Shown here piece by piece: positions 1 through 7,049 of a stretch of DNA of 64,000 bases (position 1 is the first letter of the stretch; each line of letters starts with the position of its first letter). The position numbers and the translations under genes are program-made. The notes under the pieces are model-generated. The model had not been told where the DNA came from and ran no database searches. It was given only the letters and a program-made list of their open reading frames with translations. The stretch is from the NCBI RefSeq assembly GCF_033344935.1, contig NZ_JAWPMM010000001.1:1040001-1104000 (forward strand). Direction: 5' to 3'. This DNA is from Reichenbachiella sp. (lineage in GTDB: Bacteria > Bacteroidota > Bacteroidia > Cytophagales > Cyclobacteriaceae).

Positions 1-2
1 AA

Positions 3-146
3 GAGTATTATCAACTAAGGTCTGAACTACTGACTTCAAAAGGAGAACAAGAGAAAGCAAAGACCGATGAACTAGCAGTAGAAAAGATTCAACGACAACT
101 TATAGATGACGTAATAATGATAGTGGCATACGGATCGGGTTACTAA
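3..146 (+). CDS. C-terminal end of a cassette gene cut by the window edge
   Basis: An open frame runs in from the left edge and stops with TAA at 144-146, giving 47 residues that end in IVAYGSGY. The part seen is hydrophilic and rich in Glu, Lys and Gln, probably helical. The stop lies 6 bp before the R'' box of the first attC site, the same spacing seen for other cassette genes here, so this is probably the gene of the preceding cassette. The family cannot be told from this fragment. Confidence 0.55.
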   Translation, partial: EYYQLRSELLTSKGEQEKAKTDELAVEKIQRQLIDDVIMIVAYGSGY

Positions 147-152
147 AGATGT

Positions 153-314
153 GCCTAACATTACCTATCATCCATGGGGTTGTATTTGTGAACGATACTG
201 AGGTGCTCTTGGATAGTCCGCCATGTATGAATAATTTTGAAATCAGTCATGGCTTGATGTTGAAGGAAGCTGAAAATCAGTTTAATCCCCACGGATGATA
301 GCCAGACATTATAG
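153..314 (+). other. attC site 1 (162 bp)
   Basis: The R'' box GCCTAAC (153-159) is followed by the arm CTATCATCCATGGGG. The opposite arm CCCCACGGATGATAG lies near 287-301, and the R' box is ATTATAG (308-314). The arms pair with one or two mismatches. The usual GTT reads ATT here, but the following TTATAGGGC still matches GCCCTATAA at the end of the next cassette. The site belongs to a 162-bp family with attC 2 and attC 8 and is its most diverged member. Confidence 0.75.
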
Positions 315-330
315 GGCATTTGCAGAACTC

Positions 331-1212
331 ATGAAACACCTCATAATTTTACTTTTTCTTGCTTCACTCTGTTCTTGCACTTCGAAGGAGAACAAAACTA
401 CTACTGAAGGTGCTGAACAAAATGCAAAGACAACTCCTGTAATTCAAGCCAAAAAGCCTATTGAACAACCTAAACAGCCTGACCCGCAAAGTTTCGAGTA
501 TTTACTTCAACTATCGGATAACATTATCAAAGAGATTCCGCGGTACCATATTGAAAAATTTATCGGAACAGATTGGGACGATGAGGACGATCCTTACCGA
601 AAAATATACAGTGAAGATACTGATCATTATAAACTGCATGATAATTACGTTCTAACGTTTAGCGTTTCAATTCACGGTGTAGCGAATGAAACCGTTTTGG
701 CAACATTTACTTCTGATGGCAAGAGAATTGATCACATTGGCGTAGCTCAATCATCAGATATGGACCTCTCGTCAACATCATATTCATCTCAGAGTTTTAA
801 GATCTTTTCCGACTCCTTAGTACGTGTTCTAGATCAAACTACTAAAGCAAAGAACTATGATTATATGATGCCAGATTCTCTTGACTTGTTTGATCTCGAT
901 TCAACTGAAGTAATAGAAACAACAAAATACACTCACTTCGTGATCCAAAACTCTGGAGAAATAAAAGAGGTAATGCCTCAACAAACCATTCTGGATGAAA
1001 CCGAACTCAGAACACTTAGTAAGGCAGAACTTAGATTAAAAAGAAATGAATTTTTTGCCCGACTCGGTTACATATTCAAAAGCGAAGATTTGCGAACTCA
1101 CTTTGAGAACACTAGCTGGTACGAACCTGAATTTGAGGATGTAACTAGCAAGCTAACTGCGTATGACAAATACAACATCAACATTATCAAACGCATTGAA
1201 AACGAAAAGTAA
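331..1212 (+). CDS. YARHG-domain lipoprotein (cassette gene)
   Basis: The start at 331 is chosen because it gives a clean lipoprotein signal (MKHLIILLFLASLCSC, lipobox Cys at residue 16). An in-frame ATG at 295 would put the R' box of attC 1 inside the gene. The middle (about residues 60-230) has no family I recognise. The C-terminal 65 residues are a YARHG domain: LSKAELRLKRNEFFARLGYIF, then a conserved WY near the end. YARHG domains are common on Bacteroidota envelope proteins, and their role is not settled. It is the only gene of its cassette (309-1222). A second YARHG protein sits in the cassette at 12,334. The product is probably anchored in the envelope. Confidence 0.8.
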   Translation: MKHLIILLFLASLCSCTSKENKTTTEGAEQNAKTTPVIQAKKPIEQPKQPDPQSFEYLLQLSDNIIKEIPRYHIEKFIGTDWDDEDDPYRKIYSEDTDHYKLHDNYVLTFSVSIHGVANETVLATFTSDGKRIDHIGVAQSSDMDLSSTSYSSQSFKIFSDSLVRVLDQTTKAKNYDYMMPDSLDLFDLDSTEVIETTKYTHFVIQNSGEIKEVMPQQTILDETELRTLSKAELRLKRNEFFARLGYIFKSEDLRTHFENTSWYEPEFEDVTSKLTAYDKYNINIIKRIENEK

Positions 1213-1216
1213 AGCC

Positions 1217-1378
1217 CTATAACAATTGCTATGAATGAATGGGGTTTAATCGGTCAGGATATTCCCGTGGGGATTGGAAAGTCCGCCACAAGTTTTATAT
1301 TTAAATCAAGGCGTGGCTATGTGCGAGACGAAAGGTTAGTGCATTCTAATCCCCACTCATCATAGCTGTGCGTTGTGC
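1217..1378 (+). other. attC site 2 (162 bp)
   Basis: The R'' box is CTATAAC (1217-1223) and the R' box is GTTGTGC (1372-1378). The arms TGCTATGAATGAATGGGG and CCCCACTCATCATAGC pair imperfectly. It is nearly identical to attC 8 at 11,328-11,489 over the whole length, with only scattered differences, so the two are recent copies of one site type. Confidence 0.88.
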
Positions 1379-1445
1379 ACAAGCCAATAAATCCATCCAA
1401 TAAAAAATAAAGCTAGAAAATTTTGAAATTTCTATTTATTATTTC

Positions 1446-1461
1446 TGATATTGCAATATCA
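1446..1461. promoter_or_regulatory. Candidate MarR operator upstream of marR-like gene
   Basis: TGATATTGCAATATCA is a perfect 16-bp palindrome ending 16 bp before the ATG at 1478. MarR-family proteins bind such symmetric AT-rich sites, usually at their own promoter. A related palindrome lies at 1921-1934, sharing the half-site TGATAT. Binding is inferred from symmetry and position. Confidence 0.6.
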
Positions 1462-1477
1462 ATAATTGATTCATCAA

Positions 1478-1903
1478 ATGAATATAGAAAGTATCATCCT
1501 TTTCCAAATTGACAAAACCAGCAAGGTATCTAAGTTATATTCACAAAGAGAGTTTGATAGATTGGGTATGGGCATCACTGTTGAACAATGGATACTATTG
1601 AAGATTATTGAAGAAAATGATGGACTTACTCAAAAGGAATTGGCTGACAAGTCACTTAGAGACCCTGCTTCTATCACGCGTACTTTGGACTTATTGAACA
1701 AAAAAGGTTTTGTTGAAAGAAGACCAGTTGAAGATAATAGGCGCCAATACAGTGTTTGCCTTAAAAAGGAAGGAAAGTCCTTTATTGAGAAATATATGCC
1801 CGTTATAAGTAGACACCGTGCAAAAAGTATTGAAGGTATTACGGAACAAGAGTTAGAAATTTTGACGCAGCTTTTAGGGAAAATTCAAAAGAATATGTTG
1901 TAA
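1478..1903 (+). CDS. MarR-family transcriptional regulator
   Basis: A 141-residue protein of the usual MarR size with a winged helix-turn-helix. The recognition region is around LTQKELADKSLRDPASITRTLDLLNKKG, followed by the wing GFVERRPVEDNRRQ. MarR proteins are dimeric repressors released by small ligands or oxidation. The ATG at 1478 is preferred over an in-frame TTG at 1466. It is the first of four genes in one cassette (1373-3428). Perfect palindromes before it and at the start of the next gene suggest it represses itself and the operon. Confidence 0.88.
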   Translation: MNIESIILFQIDKTSKVSKLYSQREFDRLGMGITVEQWILLKIIEENDGLTQKELADKSLRDPASITRTLDLLNKKGFVERRPVEDNRRQYSVCLKKEGKSFIEKYMPVISRHRAKSIEGITEQELEILTQLLGKIQKNML

Positions 1904-1920
1904 AATTTTTTGACATTTAA

Positions 1921-1934
1921 ATTGATATATCAAT
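1921..1934. promoter_or_regulatory. Second candidate MarR operator, overlapping the next start codon
   Basis: ATTGATATATCAAT is a perfect 14-bp palindrome in the 29-bp gap after the marR-like gene, and it overlaps the ATG at 1933. A TTGACA-like hexamer lies just upstream, near 1909-1914. Repressor bound here could block transcription or translation of the RidA-like gene. It shares the half-site TGATAT with the palindrome at 1446-1461. Confidence 0.5.
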
Positions 1935-2403
1935 GATTGATATTAACATAAATAAATTATTCATCCTTGTGCTGACTTCAACCTTAGCTTCATGTGGCAT
2001 GAAAAGATCTACTATTAAAAATCCAGATGTATATGCAACCCACAATTTTGGGTTTTCACAAGCAGTAATTTTTAATAATGTAATATACGGTTCGGGACAA
2101 GTTGGATGGAATAAAGATTACGCACTTCCACCAGACTCAGATTTTAAACAACAGTTTGAGCAAACACTAATAAATATAGAGCGCCTGTTAGAAAGTGAAA
2201 AATGCAGTTGGCAAGACGTGTTACATCTTAGATTTTATGTTGTAGACCTGAATGCTGTAAAAAGAGAAAGCATAGGTGCTTTTTTAAAACAAACCTTCCC
2301 TAATGGTTATGCACCTGCTACAACCCTGCTTGGTATATCGGCTTTAGCCAGAGAAAACCTTCTAATCGAAATTGAATTCACCGCTAAAATTAAAAAACAA
2401 TGA
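1933..2403 (+). CDS. RidA (YjgF/YER057c)-family lipoprotein
   Basis: The 156-residue product has an N-terminal lipoprotein signal (FILVLTSTLASC, Cys at about residue 21), then a RidA-like domain. Visible features are GFSQAVIFNNVIYGSGQVGW, QFEQTLINIERLLE, the FYVVDL strand, and the C-terminal GYAPATTLLGISALA...LIEIEFTA. Cytosolic RidA proteins deaminate reactive enamines and imines. An envelope-anchored copy is less usual, and its substrate is unknown. The conserved arginine of true RidA (usually in R-x-T/S near the C-terminal third) is not evident: PATTLLG stands where PARTxxx is expected. Enzymatic RidA activity is therefore doubtful. The stop overlaps the next gene start by 4 bp (ATGA), which suggests coupled translation. 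Confidence 0.75.
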   Translation: MIDININKLFILVLTSTLASCGMKRSTIKNPDVYATHNFGFSQAVIFNNVIYGSGQVGWNKDYALPPDSDFKQQFEQTLINIERLLESEKCSWQDVLHLRFYVVDLNAVKRESIGAFLKQTFPNGYAPATTLLGISALARENLLIEIEFTAKIKKQ

Positions 2404-2897
2404 AAATAGTAATCATTTGTATGGCAATATTGACCATCACTCAAATTCAGCCACAGGACAGCATGAAAGAAGTACGCAAGAATAACATGACAGTAAGTTG
2501 GAAAATGGAAAAAGAATACATCCAAGTTGAAATGGAAGCACCCACAAATGGTTGGGTCGCCATTGGATTCAACAAAACAACATCTTTAACAGGCACTTAC
2601 TTGCTTATGGGGCGTATTCGAAAGGGAAAGGCAGAAGTTGTAGAACATTACACCGAAAAGCCAGGCAATTACAAACCTATCGCTGATTTAGGAGTGCCTA
2701 ACCAGGTAATTTCTATCTCAGGGCATGAAAAGGGTAATCTGACCAAATTGAAATTCTCAATACCAATAAGCAAATCCAGTAAATACCATAAGCAGCTTTC
2801 AACAGAAACTAAATGGACTTTGCTGTTGGCTTACAGTGTAGATGATGATTTTCAGCATCATTCAATTATGAGAACCTCAATGGAAATAATACTTTAA
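2400..2897 (+). CDS. DOMON-like domain protein, secreted
   Basis: 165 residues with a short N-terminal hydrophobic segment that may be a signal peptide. A DOMON-like beta-sandwich follows: MTVSWKMEKEYIQVEMEAP, GWVAIGFN, YLLMGRI, then HHSIMR near the end. DOMON domains bind haem or sugars and often occur in redox proteins. GWVAIGFN is a typical DOMON strand, and the Met and His residues could be haem ligands. It overlaps the RidA-like gene by 4 bp and lies in the MarR-controlled operon, so a redox or detoxification role at the envelope is a fair guess. Confidence 0.65.
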   Translation: MKIVIICMAILTITQIQPQDSMKEVRKNNMTVSWKMEKEYIQVEMEAPTNGWVAIGFNKTTSLTGTYLLMGRIRKGKAEVVEHYTEKPGNYKPIADLGVPNQVISISGHEKGNLTKLKFSIPISKSSKYHKQLSTETKWTLLLAYSVDDDFQHHSIMRTSMEIIL

Positions 2898-2990
2898 TTC
2901 ATGAATATCAATCTAATCAGACCGCCATAAAACACCGATTCGTAATCACTAATTTAATAATCTTTATTTTAAAACTTTAATCATAAAAAA

Positions 2991-3416
2991 ATGAACAAAA
3001 TAATTCTAATGGGCATTTTTGCCCTTTTCGTGACAGCAGGTTGCAACGCACAATCTTCTGACGAAAAAGCTATAAAAGAAACCATAATTGGCTTTTCAAA
3101 AGCAGGAGATAAAAATGATGCCGACAAATTAGCAACCTATTTAGACGATAATTATCGCATCGTAATGAACCGACTATTTGGTAGTAGTGAAGTTTCTGTA
3201 ATGACTAAGGATATTTACCTCGAAAAAATCAAAACCAAAGAGTATGGCGGGGATAATAGAAAAGTCGAAATAGAATCCATCGTACTTAATGGTTCGACAG
3301 CAAGTGCAAAGGTGTCATTTGTAGGTTCTAAAATGACATTTGTTTCAATCTTAATCCTTGTTAAAGACGGAAATAATGAATGGAAACTTGTAAGTGATGT
3401 GCCCGTAGTGAAATAG
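2991..3416 (+). CDS. NTF2-like (DUF4440/SnoaL-type) secreted protein
   Basis: 141 residues with an N-terminal signal (MNKIILMGIFALFVTAGCNA, lipobox Cys at 18). The rest has the NTF2-like layout: an N-terminal helix (DEKAIKETIIGFSKAGDKNDADKLATYL), DDNYRIVMN, and strands ending in WKLVSDVPVV. Members of this fold bind small ligands or act as scaffolds. It is the last gene of the four-gene MarR cassette, 93 bp after the DOMON gene, and its stop lies 3 bp before the GTGCACAAC end box. Confidence 0.7.
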   Translation: MNKIILMGIFALFVTAGCNAQSSDEKAIKETIIGFSKAGDKNDADKLATYLDDNYRIVMNRLFGSSEVSVMTKDIYLEKIKTKEYGGDNRKVEIESIVLNGSTASAKVSFVGSKMTFVSILILVKDGNNEWKLVSDVPVVK

Positions 3417-3421
3417 CCTGT

Positions 3422-3551
3422 GCACAACACGGTATAAAAGCAAAAGCGGTTTAGGTGCTAACCTGAACCGCTTTTGCTTTTAAATAAGTATCTTGCTTTT
3501 CGAAAAGTTAAAGCTATAAATCCGCTACTGCTCTTATACTAACCGTTGGGG
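3422..3551 (+). other. attC site 3 (130 bp) with a strong internal hairpin
   Basis: The R'' box is GCACAAC (3422-3428) and the R' box is GTTGGGG (3545-3551). Outer arms CACGGTATAA and TTATACTAACCG pair imperfectly. Inside, AAAAGCAAAAGCGGTT and AACCGCTTTTGCTTTT (about 3436-3482) form a perfect 16-bp stem. With the T-rich end this could also stop transcription between cassettes. Confidence 0.8.
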
Positions 3552-3610
3552 TGCATGACGAAAAAGCATTAGAATATATATTTCACTAACTTGGTCCTTT
3601 AATTTTAATT

Positions 3611-4555
3611 ATGACCAATTTTAATTCAATCCCAGAAATACTTAGAAAAGATTCTATTGATTCTCTTTTCAATGCTAACACTTTTAACACTGCATGGCAA
3701 CATTGGAAAAATGAGATTCAGAATATTATTGGAACAAATTATACTGAACTTGACCTAATAAATTTAGGAGATCATTTAAGCGAAATATTTAAATCAACAG
3801 GAGGATCAGGAAGAGCTCAAAGCTCTCTTTCTGGTGGTGGTGCAGCTTGGGAATCTCTAGTTTGTTGGTACATAAACTTATGTTGTGTAGGAAGTAGGAT
3901 TGTAGCCGTAAAGAAAATGAGTTTAGTTCCATCTCCTATTCAAGACGCAATCACAGTAAACTATGGAAACTTCGCTTGTAATACAGAATCAGACATAACC
4001 GTCATAATTTTCCCTGACAAACCTCAATACACAAATAATTTAGATAGTAACACATTATATTCTGATGGCAATGAATCAATTGCTGCACTTAAAAGAGGAA
4101 AACTCAACTATGACTACCTAAATAAGATAACTCAATTGGACTTCGATGATTTTGAAATTGGAGTTATCCAATGTAAAACAAACTGGAATGATAATGCTCA
4201 AATCCCTATGCTCTGGGACATGATTTATTCTGCTAATGGGTTTAGAGGAAGAAATATTACTATTGGTAAAAATGGTTTTAACATTCATCAAACCAAAAAT
4301 TTCACATACTCTTTTGTTACTGTTCCATCGAATCAAAATGCTATCTACAAAGACACATCTGTTTCTGTTAAAAGAGTAACTAATTTATCAGGAGGAAACT
4401 ATTGGGGCAACCCGACAGAACAACACATTGCAAGATCTCTCAAGGAAATCTTTACAAATAATTATAATTCTGGATACAATAGTAATATCCGAACTGATAT
4501 TAGAAACTGTTTACCAAACTTAGGCTCAGACCTTAGCTATTTTCAACTTACTTAA
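3611..4555 (+). CDS. Putative type II restriction endonuclease (PD-(D/E)XK type)
   Basis: 314 residues, unrecognised at subfamily level. A glycine-rich segment followed by a helix (GGGAAWESLVCWYINL, Glu81), then TESDIT (Asp128) and a strand with QCK (IGVIQCKTNW, Gln187-Lys189), fits the E...D...(E/Q)xK pattern of PD-(D/E)XK nucleases. It is paired with a C5-cytosine methyltransferase on the opposite strand, and the 3' ends overlap by 8 bp. Both share one 3.5-kb cassette (3546-6855). The pairing is the best evidence for a restriction enzyme. The target site cannot be read from sequence. Confidence 0.65.
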   Translation: MTNFNSIPEILRKDSIDSLFNANTFNTAWQHWKNEIQNIIGTNYTELDLINLGDHLSEIFKSTGGSGRAQSSLSGGGAAWESLVCWYINLCCVGSRIVAVKKMSLVPSPIQDAITVNYGNFACNTESDITVIIFPDKPQYTNNLDSNTLYSDGNESIAALKRGKLNYDYLNKITQLDFDDFEIGVIQCKTNWNDNAQIPMLWDMIYSANGFRGRNITIGKNGFNIHQTKNFTYSFVTVPSNQNAIYKDTSVSVKRVTNLSGGNYWGNPTEQHIARSLKEIFTNNYNSGYNSNIRTDIRNCLPNLGSDLSYFQLT

Positions 4556-6761
4556 TATTCTTAAGGATTTCAGAAGCTACAGCCCTAGCTAATAATGGAG
4601 GGACCGCATTCCCTACAAGTGTAAATTGAGGCAATTCAGTTTTTCTATTGTTCCCCCCAGTTGATCTTTTACCTTGAAAAACAAAAGAATCATCAAAAGA
4701 TTGGAGACGAGCCATTTCACGAACTGTTAATGCTCTTGGAGAGTTATAGTGAACATAATCGTCTGGAATCGTCATAACAGTTGGACTCTGCTTATCTGGT
4801 TTCAAGACATTATAATTCCTTTTATTGGACGATAAACCTTTCTTTTCAAGTTTTTCCTGTGCTTGTTTATAATCACCTTCATTTAAAATAATCTCAAGAC
4901 GATTAACAACATCTTCATTTTGATTACTTGTCTTGTGATTATGTAAAGGATCAAATGATTTTTCGCCTCTTTCTAAAGACTCAAAATTCCTCACATAAAA
5001 AGGAGCACTTGCATTTTTATACCTGTCAATTAAACGTCCTGTTTTACTCCATTCTGCAAAAGTCATTTTTTTACCTGATTTCAATTTTCCATCAATTCCT
5101 CGTTGTTTAATTAAGGAGGTCATTTTGGATGTTGAACCATTATATTTTGACTTTAAATCGACCTCTTGGTAATATCTTGCTTCCTCATTATTCCCGATAA
5201 AATCCAAATCATATAATGCTTCAAAAACAGACACTTTTTCTTCTTCTGAAACTGTATGTGGTATCTGTGAAATAAAAGGTTGATCCTTTCTACAACCAAT
5301 AAAAAGAACTCTTTCACGATTCTGAGGAACACCATAATTTGAAGCGTTTGCGACAAACGGAGCTTCTATTCTGTATAACTTGATTGAATCAATAATCTCA
5401 GAAAGAGCTTCTTTTTGAGAATCGCTACATAATTCAGCTATTGCATTGATACACTCCTCAAAACTATAATCATAAACTTTCAATGCTGTTAAAATCTCAG
5501 TGCGTATCTCTTTATATTCTTGAGGAATACCTAAAGATGAAAACGCGGATTCTATTTTATTGATAATACTTTGGTTATCTAACTCCGTCAAGAAATCTGT
5601 AAAAGCACCAACAAAAAAATCATTATCAATATTACAGAAGTCTTTCTCTTTGATAATATCTCTCTTGAGCTTCTCCCATTGTTTGTTTCTAATCAACATA
5701 TTAAACCCATGTCGAATAGTACTTACTCTTTCATCTGTTTTACTAGTTCTGTAATCAACCATTTTAGGTATGATTTGACGAAACTTGGCATCTACAGACT
5801 TAATATAGGATTCTTTTAGAGACTCTATTTGAAAATCAGTTACCGATTCAAATTCAATTCTCTTTACAAAACAGTCAAGCAAGAATTGATTGATTGAGGC
5901 TGATTTTTTAAGCTTTTTAAGGAATGAGGTTAGTTTAGGTATTTCCTGAATATCAACAATCGAATTAATCTCTTGAAGAATCACATCCTTAATCTTCCCT
6001 TGTTCTTTGGTCAGAATACCTTTCACGTTCTCCATCACAAAATACTTTGGACGAAGTATTTTAATAACCTCTAAATAATGAGAAAACAAGTCATCCTTTT
6101 TGTCGAACTTTTTACGTTTGCCTGCCAAACTAAAACTTTGACAAGGAGGACCTCCGCAGACGACATCAACAGTCTTTCCATTCACCTTAGTTAAAAGGTT
6201 GTCGATAAAATCAGGTTCCGTGATGTCTTGACATAAAAACTCCGCATCAAGTCCTAACTGTTCATTATATCGTACAACATGTGTTAACTCTGAATTTTCG
6301 TTGATATCATTTGCTACTAGAAAATCGAAAAACTTATTATTCTCTTCTGCTTGCAAAAACCCCTCACTAAAGCCTCCTGCCCCTGCAAATAAGTCAATGA
6401 AAGTAATTGGCTTTCCGTATAAAGCCATTTGCTCCTTAACAACACTAACGTTAGAATCTTGCTTATAGGCATTTACTTGTTCTAGTAACAATTCTTTTAA
6501 CTCATTAGTAGTATACCTCTTTTTATAACTACCGTTAAGTAGTTCTTCTGCTCTATCCTTTAAATAAGTCAAGTAATTATTAATGGATTGAGCTTCTTGA
6601 TTATCACTTTTTACAGACTGATTAGCTTTATCAAAATCCGATTTAACAACCTTTTTCCCTGTTGATATCTTGACTTGAGTACCATCACAATTGATTCTCA
6701 AATGAATTGGAGCCAATCCTTGTTTATCAACTTTATCTAAATAGAAATTAACTGTTGCCAT
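4548..6761 (-). CDS. C5-cytosine DNA methyltransferase with N-terminal recombinase-type Arm domain
   Basis: 737 residues, long for the family (usually 320-450). Methyltransferase motifs run in order: motif I FIDLFAGAGGFSEGF (about 121), motif IV GGPPCQSFSLAGKR with catalytic Cys207, motif VI MENVKG (about 243), motif VIII PQNRERVLFIG (about 479), and motif X LVGNAVPPLLARA near the C-terminus. A helical insert of about 210 residues (255-465) separates motifs VI and VIII. Residues 1-45 (MATVNFYLDKVDKQGLAPIH..., then STGKKV) look like the Arm DNA-binding domain of Bacteroidota tyrosine recombinases, followed by a helical stretch to about 110. No recombinase catalytic domain is present. It should protect DNA from the convergent nuclease. 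It is the only left-pointing gene of the array. Confidence 0.9.
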   Translation of the reverse strand: MATVNFYLDKVDKQGLAPIHLRINCDGTQVKISTGKKVVKSDFDKANQSVKSDNQEAQSINNYLTYLKDRAEELLNGSYKKRYTTNELKELLLEQVNAYKQDSNVSVVKEQMALYGKPITFIDLFAGAGGFSEGFLQAEENNKFFDFLVANDINENSELTHVVRYNEQLGLDAEFLCQDITEPDFIDNLLTKVNGKTVDVVCGGPPCQSFSLAGKRKKFDKKDDLFSHYLEVIKILRPKYFVMENVKGILTKEQGKIKDVILQEINSIVDIQEIPKLTSFLKKLKKSASINQFLLDCFVKRIEFESVTDFQIESLKESYIKSVDAKFRQIIPKMVDYRTSKTDERVSTIRHGFNMLIRNKQWEKLKRDIIKEKDFCNIDNDFFVGAFTDFLTELDNQSIINKIESAFSSLGIPQEYKEIRTEILTALKVYDYSFEECINAIAELCSDSQKEALSEIIDSIKLYRIEAPFVANASNYGVPQNRERVLFIGCRKDQPFISQIPHTVSEEEKVSVFEALYDLDFIGNNEEARYYQEVDLKSKYNGSTSKMTSLIKQRGIDGKLKSGKKMTFAEWSKTGRLIDRYKNASAPFYVRNFESLERGEKSFDPLHNHKTSNQNEDVVNRLEIILNEGDYKQAQEKLEKKGLSSNKRNYNVLKPDKQSPTVMTIPDDYVHYNSPRALTVREMARLQSFDDSFVFQGKRSTGGNNRKTELPQFTLVGNAVPPLLARAVASEILKNIK

Positions 6762-6774
6762 GCTTTAAATATTT

Positions 6775-6810
6775 ACGGACTGTTTTACGGACACGGACAA
6801 ATCTACGGAC
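6775..6810. repeat. Four phased ACGGAC repeats upstream of the methyltransferase
   Basis: ACGGAC occurs at 6775, 6787, 6793 and 6805, giving start-to-start steps of 12, 6 and 12 bp. The block ends 14 bp before the methyltransferase ATG (read leftward, GTCCGT). Regular phasing suggests a multi-site protein target. The N-terminal Arm-like domain of the adjacent methyltransferase is an obvious candidate binder, which would make this an autoregulatory site. That is inference. Confidence 0.7.
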
Positions 6811-6848
6811 AGTTTCTGTTTAAAACAATGGAAAAAAGAAAAAACGCA

Positions 6849-7042
6849 CCCCAACACGGTATATGAGACAATAGGGCATTTAGTGGGTAAAAGAGGTATA
6901 GAGATTACTTGAAACACCGCCAAGCTAAAATTTTGATATTAAATCAGTAAATTGAAATATAAAAATGTTTAGCTCGGCTCAGTGGTAAACTGATACTTCA
7001 TCTGTATCTAAAGCCCTACTGTCCATATACTAAACGTTAGCC
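6849..7042 (+). other. attC site 4 (194 bp)
   Basis: The R'' box is CCCCAAC (6849-6855) and the R' box is GTTAGCC (7036-7042). The ends ACGGTATATG and CATATACTAAACG pair. An inner inverted repeat joins CCAAGCTAAA (about 6921) with TTTAGCTCGG (about 6968). The end sequence ACACGGTATA is shared with attC 3. At 194 bp it is near the upper size usually accepted for attC. Confidence 0.78.
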
Positions 7043-7049
7043 AACATTT

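Noticed and set aside
4548..6761. Integrase/phage origin suggested by the Arm-like N-terminus
   Set aside because: No recombinase catalytic residues are present; the remainder is a complete cytosine methyltransferase, and no other phage genes lie nearby.
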